This document shows positions 24,707 to 33,567 of a DNA stretch of 64,000 bases, piece after piece. Numbering within the stretch: position 1 is the stretch's first letter; each line of letters begins with the position of its first letter. The stretch spans positions 1 to 64,000 of the forward strand of contig CAKOHK010000005.1 in assembly GCA_934085595.1 (NCBI GenBank). Reading direction: 5' to 3'. The translations under genes were made by a program, and so were the position numbers. The notes beneath the pieces were generated by a model, which saw only the letters and a list, made by a program, of their open reading frames with translations, was not told the origin of the DNA and did no database searches. The DNA is from an uncultured Bacilli bacterium (GTDB taxonomy: Bacteria > Bacillota_I > Bacilli_A > RF39 > UBA660).

Positions 24707-25450
24707 CTACTTTTCCACAAATCCATCTGTTATCATCTTAGCAACTATACCATGACTGCCAAGTTCACTACTACTAAGATCATATAACCCTACTACTCTC
24801 CACATAACTTCATGGAATAAATAATTATTTTTTTCTTGTCCTGATATTATACAAGCATTTACTTTTTCTCCAGTTTTAGTGTCTATTAATTTTGTTGGAT
24901 TATCACTCTTATCACATTTACATGTCGCATCACTAGTATCATATTTCCCTATAAATGATCCATTTTCAAATCTTTCACATATAGCTTTAGTAAGTTCACT
25001 ATTATCTGTATCAGTTGATTTACCATTAAAATCAGCAATAACCCCTACTGTATCTTTAGTTAAAAGAACATAATCAGAGTTCATACTTTTTTTAGTAACT
25101 GGATTTACAATACATCCTTTACTTGTTACTTCTACTCCTTCTATTAATGTTTTTAAACAAGTTCCGCTACTTAATTCACCATCTTTAGTAGATTCTACTT
25201 TTAAATAATCTTGATTTATTAAATCAACTACATATAGTTTAACTTCACTTTGTCCATTAAATACTTCAGGTTTATTAGTGGCATATAATTCAGCAGCACT
25301 CTTTATCATATCTACTTTTTCATTATACATTCTCTTATTTATATTTTTATTAATTAATGAAATACTTGGAATAGCTATCGCACTCAAAACTCCAATTATC
25401 GCAATAACAACCAAAACCTCTGTAAGCGTAAAACCATATTTATTTTTCAT
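24707..25450 (-). CDS. Pseudopilin-like protein with truncated C-terminal domain
   Basis: The 247-aa protein starts with a type IV pilin signal: KYG|FTLTEVLVVIAIIGVLSAIAIP, with cleavage before Phe by a prepilin peptidase. Cys pairs follow in the middle. The last ~35 residues (HEVMWRVVGLYDLSSSEL ... KMITDGFVEK) resemble the first part of the DUF6273-like domain of surface protein 2 (GVWRIIGVFEV ... KLVRN), but the rest of that domain is missing. The protein thus looks truncated by a stop or deletion. The start is ATG 25450 with AGAGG 5 bases upstream. The leader resembles that of the surface genes (ACCTCTA on the plus strand). Confidence 0.7.
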   Translation of the reverse strand: MKNKYGFTLTEVLVVIAIIGVLSAIAIPSISLINKNINKRMYNEKVDMIKSAAELYATNKPEVFNGQSEVKLYVVDLINQDYLKVESTKDGELSSGTCLKTLIEGVEVTSKGCIVNPVTKKSMNSDYVLLTKDTVGVIADFNGKSTDTDNSELTKAICERFENGSFIGKYDTSDATCKCDKSDNPTKLIDTKTGEKVNACIISGQEKNNYLFHEVMWRVVGLYDLSSSELGSHGIVAKMITDGFVEK

Positions 25451-25506
25451 ATCCACCTCTACTATATAAATTATAAATTATTCTAACATTTTTTACAACA
25501 TCAAAA

Positions 25507-26145
25507 CTATAATTCTTTTAAAGTATTTATATTATTTATAATATCTTTATGTATATAAGATGCACTAACAAGCATATCACATCCACTTTCTATACATTCT
25601 TTTCCAGTAATATCATTTATCCCACCATCTACAGATATAATAGTTTTATATTTATTCTTATCTATTTCTTTTCTTAATTCACTTATTTTATTAATACTAT
25701 TTTCTATAAACTCTTGTCCACTTTTACCTGGATTAACACTCATTACTAATACTTCATCTATATCTTTAAGATATGTAAACACACTTTCTACATTAGTTTC
25801 AGGTTTAATACTAATACCTACTTTAAGTCCATATTCTTTTATTTTATTAATAGTACTTTCCACATCTTTAACAGCTTCTATATGAAATATAAAATATTCT
25901 GTATTTAAAACAGCAAAATCATCTAAATACTTTAAAGGATTTTTAACCATTAAATGTACTTCTATCTTTTTACTAGTATCTTTAAGAAACTTAAATACTT
26001 CTTTATTACTCCAAGTTTTATTACTAACAAACTTTCCATCCATTATATCTATATGTATTAAATCTGCATTACTTTTATCAACTACTTTTACTATATCACT
26101 TGCTTTAATACTACTACTTAATACTGAAACTGATACTTTACTCAT
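25507..26145 (-). CDS. rpe: Ribulose-phosphate 3-epimerase
   Basis: The 212-aa TIM-barrel enzyme interconverts ribulose-5-phosphate and xylulose-5-phosphate in the pentose phosphate pathway. Motifs include LIHIDIMDGKFV, EVHLMVKNP, VNPGKSGQEFI and SVDGGI. It overlaps the end of rsgA by 8 bp. The order rpe, rsgA, prkC, prpC, rlmN along the window is the usual Bacillus cluster. Confidence 0.95.
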   Translation of the reverse strand: MSKVSVSVLSSSIKASDIVKVVDKSNADLIHIDIMDGKFVSNKTWSNKEVFKFLKDTSKKIEVHLMVKNPLKYLDDFAVLNTEYFIFHIEAVKDVESTINKIKEYGLKVGISIKPETNVESVFTYLKDIDEVLVMSVNPGKSGQEFIENSINKISELRKEIDKNKYKTIISVDGGINDITGKECIESGCDMLVSASYIHKDIINNINTLKEL

Positions 26146-26968
26146 TACTTTCTCCTAATAACTTAATATAATTATTATATCTCCATAAAGGTATCTTTTT
26201 ATTTTTAACTAGTTCCTTTATCTTACAATAATCTTCTTTATCATGTAAACATGATTTATATCTGCATGGTTTATTAAAATCTTTATAATAATTTTTTATT
26301 TCATTTTTCTTTATATTTATATCTACCATAGAAAACCCAGGAGTATCTACTATAAATCCACCACATAACTCCATCATTATAGATAGTCTAGTCGTATGTT
26401 TTCCTCTTCCAAGACTCAATGATACTTCTCCAGTTTCTAAATTAAGAGTTTTATCTATTTTATTAAGTAATGTACTCTTCCCAGCCCCAGTTTGTCCACA
26501 TAAGGCAACAGTATTATTCTTAAACTCTTTTTTAATTCTTTTTATTTGATTATTATAATATACTCTTATTCCTATCTTTCTATAATATTTAACATATTTT
26601 CTTATTAATAGTTTATCTTTTATTTTAAGAGTATCCATTTTAGTTATAACAATAAATGGTTCTATATTATTTGAATATGCTATTAATATAAACTTATCTA
26701 TTAAATATGAACTAAAAGAAGGAATAGATGTACTCATAACTATTAGTAGTTTATCTATATTTGATACAAGTGGTCTTTTTAGTTCATTTCTTCTTGGTAA
26801 CACTTTTTCTATCATTTTATTTTGATAATCTACTATTACGTTATCTCCTACCAAAGGTACTATATTATCATTTCTTATTTTACCTCTAGTTGTGCATTCT
26901 ATTACTTCTTCATTTGAAAGTAGTACGCTATGTAAATATTTATTAATGCATATTATCTTTCCATTCAT
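26138..26968 (-). CDS. rsgA: Ribosome small subunit GTPase RsgA
   Basis: The 276-aa circularly permuted GTPase assists late 30S maturation. The permuted G-motif order is visible: ITKMD (G4) precedes the P-loop GQTGAGKSTLLN, then DTPGFS (G3). A C-terminal Cys/His zinc site follows (CRYKSCLHDKEDYC). An N-terminal OB-fold covers about 1-70. It lies 1 bp downstream of prkC and overlaps rpe. Confidence 0.95.
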   Translation of the reverse strand: MNGKIICINKYLHSVLLSNEEVIECTTRGKIRNDNIVPLVGDNVIVDYQNKMIEKVLPRRNELKRPLVSNIDKLLIVMSTSIPSFSSYLIDKFILIAYSNNIEPFIVITKMDTLKIKDKLLIRKYVKYYRKIGIRVYYNNQIKRIKKEFKNNTVALCGQTGAGKSTLLNKIDKTLNLETGEVSLSLGRGKHTTRLSIMMELCGGFIVDTPGFSMVDINIKKNEIKNYYKDFNKPCRYKSCLHDKEDYCKIKELVKNKKIPLWRYNNYIKLLGESNE

Positions 26969-26969
26969 T

Positions 26970-28718
26970 TTAGTTTCCTTCCGTTATATCTCCACTTTCA
27001 TTATCATCTTCTATTACTGGTGCTATTGCTACTGTTATTGTAAGTTTTACTCCAGCAGTCACAACACTTCCCTCTGGTCTTGATTGTTTTAATATAGTTC
27101 CAGCAGGTACACTATCTGTTGTTTGTTCTACTATTTCAAGTGTAATTTCATGATCATCACAATATTTTTTAATCTTATCAAGAGTATATCCCTTAGTAAA
27201 ATTAGGATATTTATATTCTATCTCAGGTATATATATTGTAATACCAGTTCCAAGTTTAACACTACTTCCAGCTTCAGGAACAGTTCTTAAAACAGTATCT
27301 TCTTTCTTATTATCTTTTTCACCAACTTTTTCTTTTTCTACTGTAACATTACAATCACATTTAGCTTCTATTTTACCCTTGGCAACTAAATAATTTTCTC
27401 CAGTAAAATCTTCTATAGTATAACTTTTATCTCCACTAGATATATATAATATTATAGTATTTCCTTCTTTAGTACTAGTTCCTATAGACGGAGCACTCTT
27501 AACAACTTTCCCCTCTTCTATAGTCTCACTAACTACATACTTATATTCACTATTTACTATAAGTCCTTTATTAGAAAGTAACTTAGATGCTTCTTCAACA
27601 CTCATATTACTTATATCAGGTATAGTTACATCTTTAATTTCTGTTTTATTAAAATATATCATTAAAAACACTGTAGTCACAAGTACTAACGCAGTAAATA
27701 TACTAATTAATATTATAAGTAATTTATTTTGTTTTCTATTTTCTTTCTTTTCTTCTAGTTCCATTTCACGCAATTGTTTCTTTTCTTCTTCTACTTTTTC
27801 TTTCTTAATTTTTTCTAAATCTTTATCAAGTACTTTAGTATCATCCATATCATTTTCAGGATATAAATATACATATCTTTTTTCATTTTCTCTTGATGGA
27901 TCTAATGCAGTAAGTAAATCTTCATGCATACTTCTCGCATCACTATATCTATTTTTAGGATTCTTAGCGCATGCTTTTAATATAATATTTTCTATAGATT
28001 GTGGTATGCTTGGAATCTCTTTTCTTATACTTGGAATTGGTTCTTTTAAATGTTTAAGTGCTATTTCTACTGCACTCTCTCCTTTATATGGAACCTTTCC
28101 AGTAAGAAGTTCATACATCATAATTCCCATAGAATATATATCACTTCTAATAGTTGATCCTTTTCCATTAGCTTGTTCTGGTGGTAAATAATGTACTGTT
28201 CCCATAACTGAATTAGTTTGTGTAAGCTGTGTTGAATTAAGAGCAGTAGCTACACCAAAATCAGTTATTTTAATTACTCCATTTGGAAGTATCATAATAT
28301 TTTGAGGTTTAATATCCCTATGTATTATATATGAATCATGAGCATGAGCCATTCCATCAGTAACTTGTAACATAATATCAACTACTTCAGTAACAGATAA
28401 TTTACCTCTTTGTTTAAGAACTTGTTTAAGTGTCTTACCATCAACATATTCCATTACTATATAGTATCCACCATCATCTTCTCCAACATCATACATCTCT
28501 ACTATATTAGGATGAGATAAACTAGAAGCACTTAATGCTTCTCTTTGAAATCTTCTAACAAACTTTTCATCATTAGCAAGATCTCCTCTTAAAACTTTAA
28601 CAGCAACATTCCTATCAAGTATTTCATCATGAGCAAGATAAACATTAGCCATCCCACCTTCTCCTAAAGTTTTAATTATTTGATATCTATCATTTATTTT
28701 AGAGCCTTTTACTATCAC
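26970..28718 (-). CDS. prkC: Ser/Thr protein kinase with PASTA repeats (PrkC)
   Basis: This 582-aa membrane kinase senses cell-wall fragments. The kinase domain (about 1-270) has GEGGMANVYLA, a VAVK Lys, HRDIKPQN and DFG. A charged linker leads to one membrane helix (about 335-357), then three PASTA domains outside (about 360-570). In Bacillus it responds to muropeptides and promotes spore germination and wall homeostasis. It is followed by its phosphatase partner in the same operon. Confidence 0.95.
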   Translation of the reverse strand: MIVKGSKINDRYQIIKTLGEGGMANVYLAHDEILDRNVAVKVLRGDLANDEKFVRRFQREALSASSLSHPNIVEMYDVGEDDGGYYIVMEYVDGKTLKQVLKQRGKLSVTEVVDIMLQVTDGMAHAHDSYIIHRDIKPQNIMILPNGVIKITDFGVATALNSTQLTQTNSVMGTVHYLPPEQANGKGSTIRSDIYSMGIMMYELLTGKVPYKGESAVEIALKHLKEPIPSIRKEIPSIPQSIENIILKACAKNPKNRYSDARSMHEDLLTALDPSRENEKRYVYLYPENDMDDTKVLDKDLEKIKKEKVEEEKKQLREMELEEKKENRKQNKLLIILISIFTALVLVTTVFLMIYFNKTEIKDVTIPDISNMSVEEASKLLSNKGLIVNSEYKYVVSETIEEGKVVKSAPSIGTSTKEGNTIILYISSGDKSYTIEDFTGENYLVAKGKIEAKCDCNVTVEKEKVGEKDNKKEDTVLRTVPEAGSSVKLGTGITIYIPEIEYKYPNFTKGYTLDKIKKYCDDHEITLEIVEQTTDSVPAGTILKQSRPEGSVVTAGVKLTITVAIAPVIEDDNESGDITEGN

Positions 28719-28721
28719 AAT

Positions 28722-29456
28722 TTATACCTCTTTTCTTAAATAAGCAATCGTAATATTATCCGTTCCCCCTCTAGTATTGCTTTTCATAATAAGTTTATTT
28801 ACTTGTTCTTCCAAAGTTAAATCCCCATCATTTAATACTTTTTCTATTTGTTCTTTAGTAAGCATATTAGTAAGTCCATCACTACATAAGAATATTCCAT
28901 CCACTGTAAGTTCTACATCAAATATATCCATATCTATCTTTTCAGCAGCCCCTAGTGCTTTCATTAATATATTTTTTTGTGGATGATTTTCTGCATCTTT
29001 AGGTGATATTTCTCCACTTTCTAGTAATAAATTAACAAGTGTATGGTCTTTAGTTACTTTAAACAATTTCCCATTTTTAAGTACAAATCCACTTGAATCT
29101 CCAATATTTCCAAATATTAAAAACTCTTTAGTTAAAATAGCACATACACATGTAGTACCAAGTCCACTCGCATCAACATGCTCCTCAGCATACCTAAGTA
29201 TTTTAACATTTATTTCATCTATTATTTCTTTTAAATAACAAGCTGCTTCTTCTTTAGTTCCTATACTTGATAAAGCTGTAAATCTTCTTCCAAGTTCATT
29301 TACTACAAGACTACTAGCAACTTCTCCTGCTTTATGTCCACCCATACCATCAGCTACCACTAATAAGTATTCATTATTTAGATTCTTAACTATAGTAACT
29401 GAATCTTCATTATGACTTCTAACTTTGCCAGGATCAGTTTGATAAAATGTTTGCAT
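28722..29456 (-). CDS. prpC: PP2C-type protein phosphatase (PrpC)
   Basis: The 244-aa metal-dependent phosphatase opposes PrkC. PP2C motifs are RSHNEDS, VADGMGGHKAGE, GLGTTC, GDSSG, LCSDGLTNML and GGTDNIT. It is directly followed by prkC (3 bp) and preceded by rlmN (0 bp), the standard order. Confidence 0.95.
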   Translation of the reverse strand: MQTFYQTDPGKVRSHNEDSVTIVKNLNNEYLLVVADGMGGHKAGEVASSLVVNELGRRFTALSSIGTKEEAACYLKEIIDEINVKILRYAEEHVDASGLGTTCVCAILTKEFLIFGNIGDSSGFVLKNGKLFKVTKDHTLVNLLLESGEISPKDAENHPQKNILMKALGAAEKIDMDIFDVELTVDGIFLCSDGLTNMLTKEQIEKVLNDGDLTLEEQVNKLIMKSNTRGGTDNITIAYLRKEV

Positions 29457-30479
29457 CTATTCTCCTTCCTTAAGAGCCCTAAGTTGCCCACAAGCAGCAG
29501 ATAGCTCTCCCCCCATCTCTTTCCTTATTGTTACATTAATATTATTCGATTTAAGTATATCATAAAACTTATTAATTTTAAATACACTACTTCTCTTAAA
29601 CTCAAAATGAGATGTTTCATTATAAGGTATCAAATTAATATAAACAAGTTTCCCTTTAAATAAATTAACTAACTCTAAAGCATTATCATAAGTATCATTT
29701 ATACCATCAAGCATTATATATTCTATAGTTACTCGTCTATTAGTAGTATTTATATAATAATCTATTGCTTTTATTAATTCTTCTATTTTATATGCATGAT
29801 TTATTTTCATTAATTTATCTCTTAATACATTATTAGGAGCATGTAAAGATATCGCAAGATTAACTTGATTCTTTAAATTAGCAAACTCATATATCTTAGG
29901 TACTAGTCCACATGTAGATACTGTTATATGTCTAGAACCTATACCTACCATATGATTATTAGTTAATATACTAAGAAAATCTATAATATTATCATAATTA
30001 TCAAAAGGTTCTCCTATTCCCATAACAACTACATAATCTATTCTTATATTTTCTAGTTTCTCTACGCTTATTATTTGATTAACCATTTCATATGTTAATA
30101 GATTTCTAACTTTCTTAAGTCTTCCACTCTCACAAAAAGCACATCCCATATTACATCCTACTTGACTTGATATACAAAGACTATTACCATAATCATGAAA
30201 CATTAAAACACATTCTATTTTATTTCCATCACTAAGTTCAAATAAATATTTATTAGCAAGTTTACTTTCTTCTTTAGTTATTAATTTTAAATCATTTACT
30301 TCAAAATGACTATTACAAAACTCTCTAAGTTTTAAAGATAAATTACTCATCACATTAAAATCATATATTTTCTTCTTATATATAAAATCTATTATTTGAG
30401 AAGCATTATATTTCTTAAACCCATTTTCTATTAAATATTCTTCTAGTTTTTCCTGTGTAAAATTATATATATTCATCAT
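29457..30479 (-). CDS. rlmN: Dual-specificity 23S rRNA/tRNA A2503/A37 methyltransferase
   Basis: This radical-SAM enzyme has the 4Fe-4S cluster motif CNMGCAFC, the methyl-carrying Cys near the C-terminus (AACGQLR) and a GIGEPFDN segment. It methylates C2 of A2503 in 23S rRNA and A37 in tRNA. The in-frame codon at 30497 is not supported. ATG 30479 or 30476 fits the family start, giving 340-341 aa. There is no ribosome site, and a -10 TATAAT ends only 7 bases before ATG 30479, so the message may be leaderless. Confidence 0.92.
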   Translation of the reverse strand: MMNIYNFTQEKLEEYLIENGFKKYNASQIIDFIYKKKIYDFNVMSNLSLKLREFCNSHFEVNDLKLITKEESKLANKYLFELSDGNKIECVLMFHDYGNSLCISSQVGCNMGCAFCESGRLKKVRNLLTYEMVNQIISVEKLENIRIDYVVVMGIGEPFDNYDNIIDFLSILTNNHMVGIGSRHITVSTCGLVPKIYEFANLKNQVNLAISLHAPNNVLRDKLMKINHAYKIEELIKAIDYYINTTNRRVTIEYIMLDGINDTYDNALELVNLFKGKLVYINLIPYNETSHFEFKRSSVFKINKFYDILKSNNINVTIRKEMGGELSAACGQLRALKEGE

Positions 30480-30485
30480 ATAAAA

Positions 30486-30516
30486 ATTATAGCACACAAA
30501 TAACTCTTTTTGTAAA
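30486..30516 (-). promoter_or_regulatory. Promoter of rlmN (leaderless arrangement)
   Basis: -35 TTTACA (30511-30516), 19-bp spacer, -10 TATAAT (30486-30491). The expected start of transcription falls on the A of ATG 30479. Confidence 0.6.
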
Positions 30517-30544
30517 TAAAAACCAGAATATTACATTATTCTAG
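30516..30544 (-). terminator. Terminator of the six-gene paralog array
   Basis: Minus strand stem CTAGAATA / TATTCTGG followed by TTTTTAT. It abuts the rlmN promoter, leaving no spare sequence between the two units. Confidence 0.6.
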
Positions 30545-30556
30545 TCTATTTTACAC

Positions 30557-31564
30557 TTAAATTACTCCTCTCTTCTTAAGTTCTTTAAGTACCAAACTAT
30601 TATCTTCTTCAAGTCTATCTATATCTACCACATCACATACACGTTTAAACTCTTCCATTATTTCACTAGGATCACTACATTTAAGTTTGTTAAATTCTTC
30701 TACAAACTTATTCCTAAGTTCATTATTTTCTTTAATCATCACTTTAAAAGCATCACAATTATTTAAAACACTTCTACCACATAAAGCATTCAAACAATAT
30801 TCAGCATCTAAAGCATTCTCTTTATACCCTTTAATACATAATGAATTAGAAAACATTAATAAATAACTATTAGGAAAATATTCTTTTACATCTACACCAA
30901 TTACAATTGCTACTAAAAGTAAATATATAATAAAAGCAATAAAAACAGCAAGCGTATTTAAACCAACATGGTCATAAAGAACTATATTTTTAATTACTTC
31001 TTTTATTTCTTCTTCATTTAATAGATCTCCACTTTCAGATATACTTTCCATAGTACTAATATAATCAATGCCCATTTCTTCTAGATTTAGTTTTAAATAT
31101 TCTTCTAAATCCATCTCACCAAGACTACTAATATCATATGTCCTAACTTCTCTTTCACTTTTCATGTTCCATGGCTCATATATTTTAATATATGTTCCCT
31201 CACTAGCTTCATTAATAGGTACATATTTTTCTTCTTTACTATATCCAGTTTCTTCGTTGTATGCAAGTGCTGCACTATATACCACTTGATAATTATCATT
31301 AAGTACTTTATCACTTAACTCAAAATATCCCTTTGAAACACCGAAAAATATACCTATAGACGCAATCAAAGTTATTATTCTTTCTTTAATTTCTTTTTTA
31401 TTTATATCACGAATTCTAGAATATTTGGCAATTTCATTAACAACACTTCTCATTCCAGATTCTTTAATTTTATTATTACTTTTTTCAATACTATGAAGTA
31501 TATCATAAACTTCTTCTTCGTTTACTTCTTCTACTTTTTTAACATATGCTTTACTGCTTTCCAT
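30557..31564 (-). CDS. Paralog array member F (last gene), unknown membrane protein
   Basis: The protein has 335 aa from ATG 31564 (AAGAGGGG upstream); the frame opens further upstream but that part lies in the preceding gene. The architecture is common to the array: a charged N-terminal cytoplasmic segment with a helix containing YDIL, one membrane helix (about 80-100), an extracytoplasmic domain with TGYSK and a conserved YIK(V/I)YEPWNMK ... TYDISSL ... EEYLKLNLEEMGIDY core, a second membrane helix (about 200-225), and a cytoplasmic C-terminal helical part with EFNKLKCSDPSEIMEEF. No known family is recognised. This member is more diverged than D and E in its second half. Confidence 0.7.
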   Translation of the reverse strand: MESSKAYVKKVEEVNEEEVYDILHSIEKSNNKIKESGMRSVVNEIAKYSRIRDINKKEIKERIITLIASIGIFFGVSKGYFELSDKVLNDNYQVVYSAALAYNEETGYSKEEKYVPINEASEGTYIKIYEPWNMKSEREVRTYDISSLGEMDLEEYLKLNLEEMGIDYISTMESISESGDLLNEEEIKEVIKNIVLYDHVGLNTLAVFIAFIIYLLLVAIVIGVDVKEYFPNSYLLMFSNSLCIKGYKENALDAEYCLNALCGRSVLNNCDAFKVMIKENNELRNKFVEEFNKLKCSDPSEIMEEFKRVCDVVDIDRLEEDNSLVLKELKKRGVI

Positions 31565-32567
31565 CAATACCCCTCTTCTTAAGTTCTTTAAGTACCAAAC
31601 TACTTTCTTTTTCAAGTCTATCTATATCAACTTTACTACAAAGAGCCCTAAACTCTTCCATTATCTCACTCGGATCACTACATTTAAGTTTATTAAACTC
31701 TTCTACAAACTTATTCCTAAGTTCATTATTATCTTTTATCATATCTGTAAGACGGCACATATTCTCTAACAAATCTCTATTATATTCAGATTTAATATAT
31801 CGCTTATAAAAATTTGCTTCTTCCATGTAAACTTTTAAACTACATACATTACCTAGAACAAAACAATAACTTTCAGCATCAAGCATTCCAACATCAACAT
31901 ATATAATAGCTAGTATTATTAAAGCATATATCAAAACAGTAGCTAAAGAATAAGAAGTGTCTACTTTAGTTTGATCACTATATATTATCTTTTTAACAAC
32001 TTCTCTTACTTCTTCTTGATTAAGCAAAACATCACTTCCAGATAAATTTTCAATAGTACTAGTATAATCTATTTCCATTTCTTCTAGATTAAGTTTCAAA
32101 TATTCTTCTAGTTCCATATCACTAAGGCTACTTATATCATATGTTTTAATTTCTCTTTCACCTTTCATATTCCATGGCTCATATACTTTTATATACGCTT
32201 CTTCATTAGCATCTTTAATTGGTATATACTCTTCTTCTTTACTATATCCAGTTTCTTCGTTATATGTAAGTGTAACACTATTAACAGTTTGAAAATTATC
32301 ATTAAGTATCTTATTACTTAACTCTTTACATCCTTTTGAAAATCCAAAGAATATAGTTAAAGATGCAATCAAAGCAAGTATTCTTTTTCTAACTTCTCTT
32401 TTATTTTCTTTATATCCTTTAATACTTCTAACTGCATTATAAATATCATTTTGTATTCTAAAATTATCTATTTCTTTATTACTTTCTTCAATTTTTTGAA
32501 GAATATCATACACATCCTCTTCATTTACTTCTTCTACTTTTTTAACATATACTTTACTGTTTTCCAT
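31551..32567 (-). CDS. Paralog array member E, unknown membrane protein
   Basis: The 338-aa protein shares the array architecture. Its first ~100 residues and C-terminal third are closest to member D (KEIDNFRIQND; FYKR-IKSE-NRDLLENMC), but the middle through the second membrane helix is almost identical to member C (LLNQEEVREVVKKIIYSDQ, then VDTSYSLATVLIY). This mosaic suggests gene conversion. It overlaps member F by 14 bp, and its own ATG 32567 lies inside member D. The role is unknown. Confidence 0.72.
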   Translation of the reverse strand: MENSKVYVKKVEEVNEEDVYDILQKIEESNKEIDNFRIQNDIYNAVRSIKGYKENKREVRKRILALIASLTIFFGFSKGCKELSNKILNDNFQTVNSVTLTYNEETGYSKEEEYIPIKDANEEAYIKVYEPWNMKGEREIKTYDISSLSDMELEEYLKLNLEEMEIDYTSTIENLSGSDVLLNQEEVREVVKKIIYSDQTKVDTSYSLATVLIYALIILAIIYVDVGMLDAESYCFVLGNVCSLKVYMEEANFYKRYIKSEYNRDLLENMCRLTDMIKDNNELRNKFVEEFNKLKCSDPSEIMEEFRALCSKVDIDRLEKESSLVLKELKKRGIDGKQ

Positions 32568-33567
32568 TAATACCTCTCTTCTTAAGTTCTTTAAGTATTA
32601 AACTATTTTCTTTTTCAAATTTGTCAATATCAGCTTCTTTACAAAGAGCTCTATACTTTTCCATTATCTCACTAGGATCACTACATTTAAGTTTATTAAA
32701 CTCTTCTACAAACTTATCTCTAAGTTCATTATTTTCTTTAATCATATCTGTAAGATGACACATATTCTCTAATAAATCTCTATTAAATTCAGATTTTATA
32801 TTTCGCTTATAAAAATCCGTTTCTTCCAAACAAACTTTTAAACTACATATATTACCCAGAACAAACCAATAACTATCAGCATCAAGTATTCCAATATCTA
32901 CATATATAATAGCTAATAATATTATAATATATATAAGTATTGCTTCAAATGAAGAAAGAACATCATTCTTAGTTTGATCATAATAAACCATCTTTTTAAC
33001 AACTTCTCTTACTTCTTTCTCATTTAGCAAGACACTGCCTGATAACGTTTCAAATACACTAGTATAATCTATACCCATATCTTCAAGATTAAGTTTTAAA
33101 TATTCTTCTAGGTCCATATCACTAAGACTACTTATGTCATATGTTCTAATTTCTCTTTCCTTTTTCATATTCCATGGTTCATATACTTTAATATATGTTT
33201 CTTCTTTAGCATATTTAATTGGTATATACTCTTCTTGTTTACTATATCCAGTTTCTTCATTATACGTAAGTGTAACACTATTAACAGTCTGAAAATTATC
33301 ACCAAGTACTTTTTCACTTAATGCCATATATCCTTTTGAAACACCAAGAAATACAGTTAAAGAAGCAATCAAAGCAAGTATTCTTTTCATAATTTCATTT
33401 TTGTTTTCTTTATACTCTTTAATACTTGTAACAGCACTATAAACATCATTTTGTATTCTAAAATTATCTATTTCTTTATTACTTTCTTCAATTTTTTGAA
33501 GAATATCATACACATCCTCTTCATTTACTTCTTCTACTTTTTTAACATATGCTTTACTGTTTTCCAT
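32554..33567 (-). CDS. Paralog array member D, unknown membrane protein
   Basis: The protein has 337 aa from ATG 33567 (AGAGG five bases upstream). It has the same two-helix architecture and the same ectodomain core (YIKVYEPWNMKKEREIRTYD in part). The N-terminal part is very close to member E. The region after the ectodomain (LLNEKEVREVVKKMVYYDQ) differs from both neighbours. It overlaps E and C by 14 bp each, consistent with a translationally coupled operon. Confidence 0.72.
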   Translation of the reverse strand: MENSKAYVKKVEEVNEEDVYDILQKIEESNKEIDNFRIQNDVYSAVTSIKEYKENKNEIMKRILALIASLTVFLGVSKGYMALSEKVLGDNFQTVNSVTLTYNEETGYSKQEEYIPIKYAKEETYIKVYEPWNMKKEREIRTYDISSLSDMDLEEYLKLNLEDMGIDYTSVFETLSGSVLLNEKEVREVVKKMVYYDQTKNDVLSSFEAILIYIIILLAIIYVDIGILDADSYWFVLGNICSLKVCLEETDFYKRNIKSEFNRDLLENMCHLTDMIKENNELRDKFVEEFNKLKCSDPSEIMEKYRALCKEADIDKFEKENSLILKELKKRGINGKQ

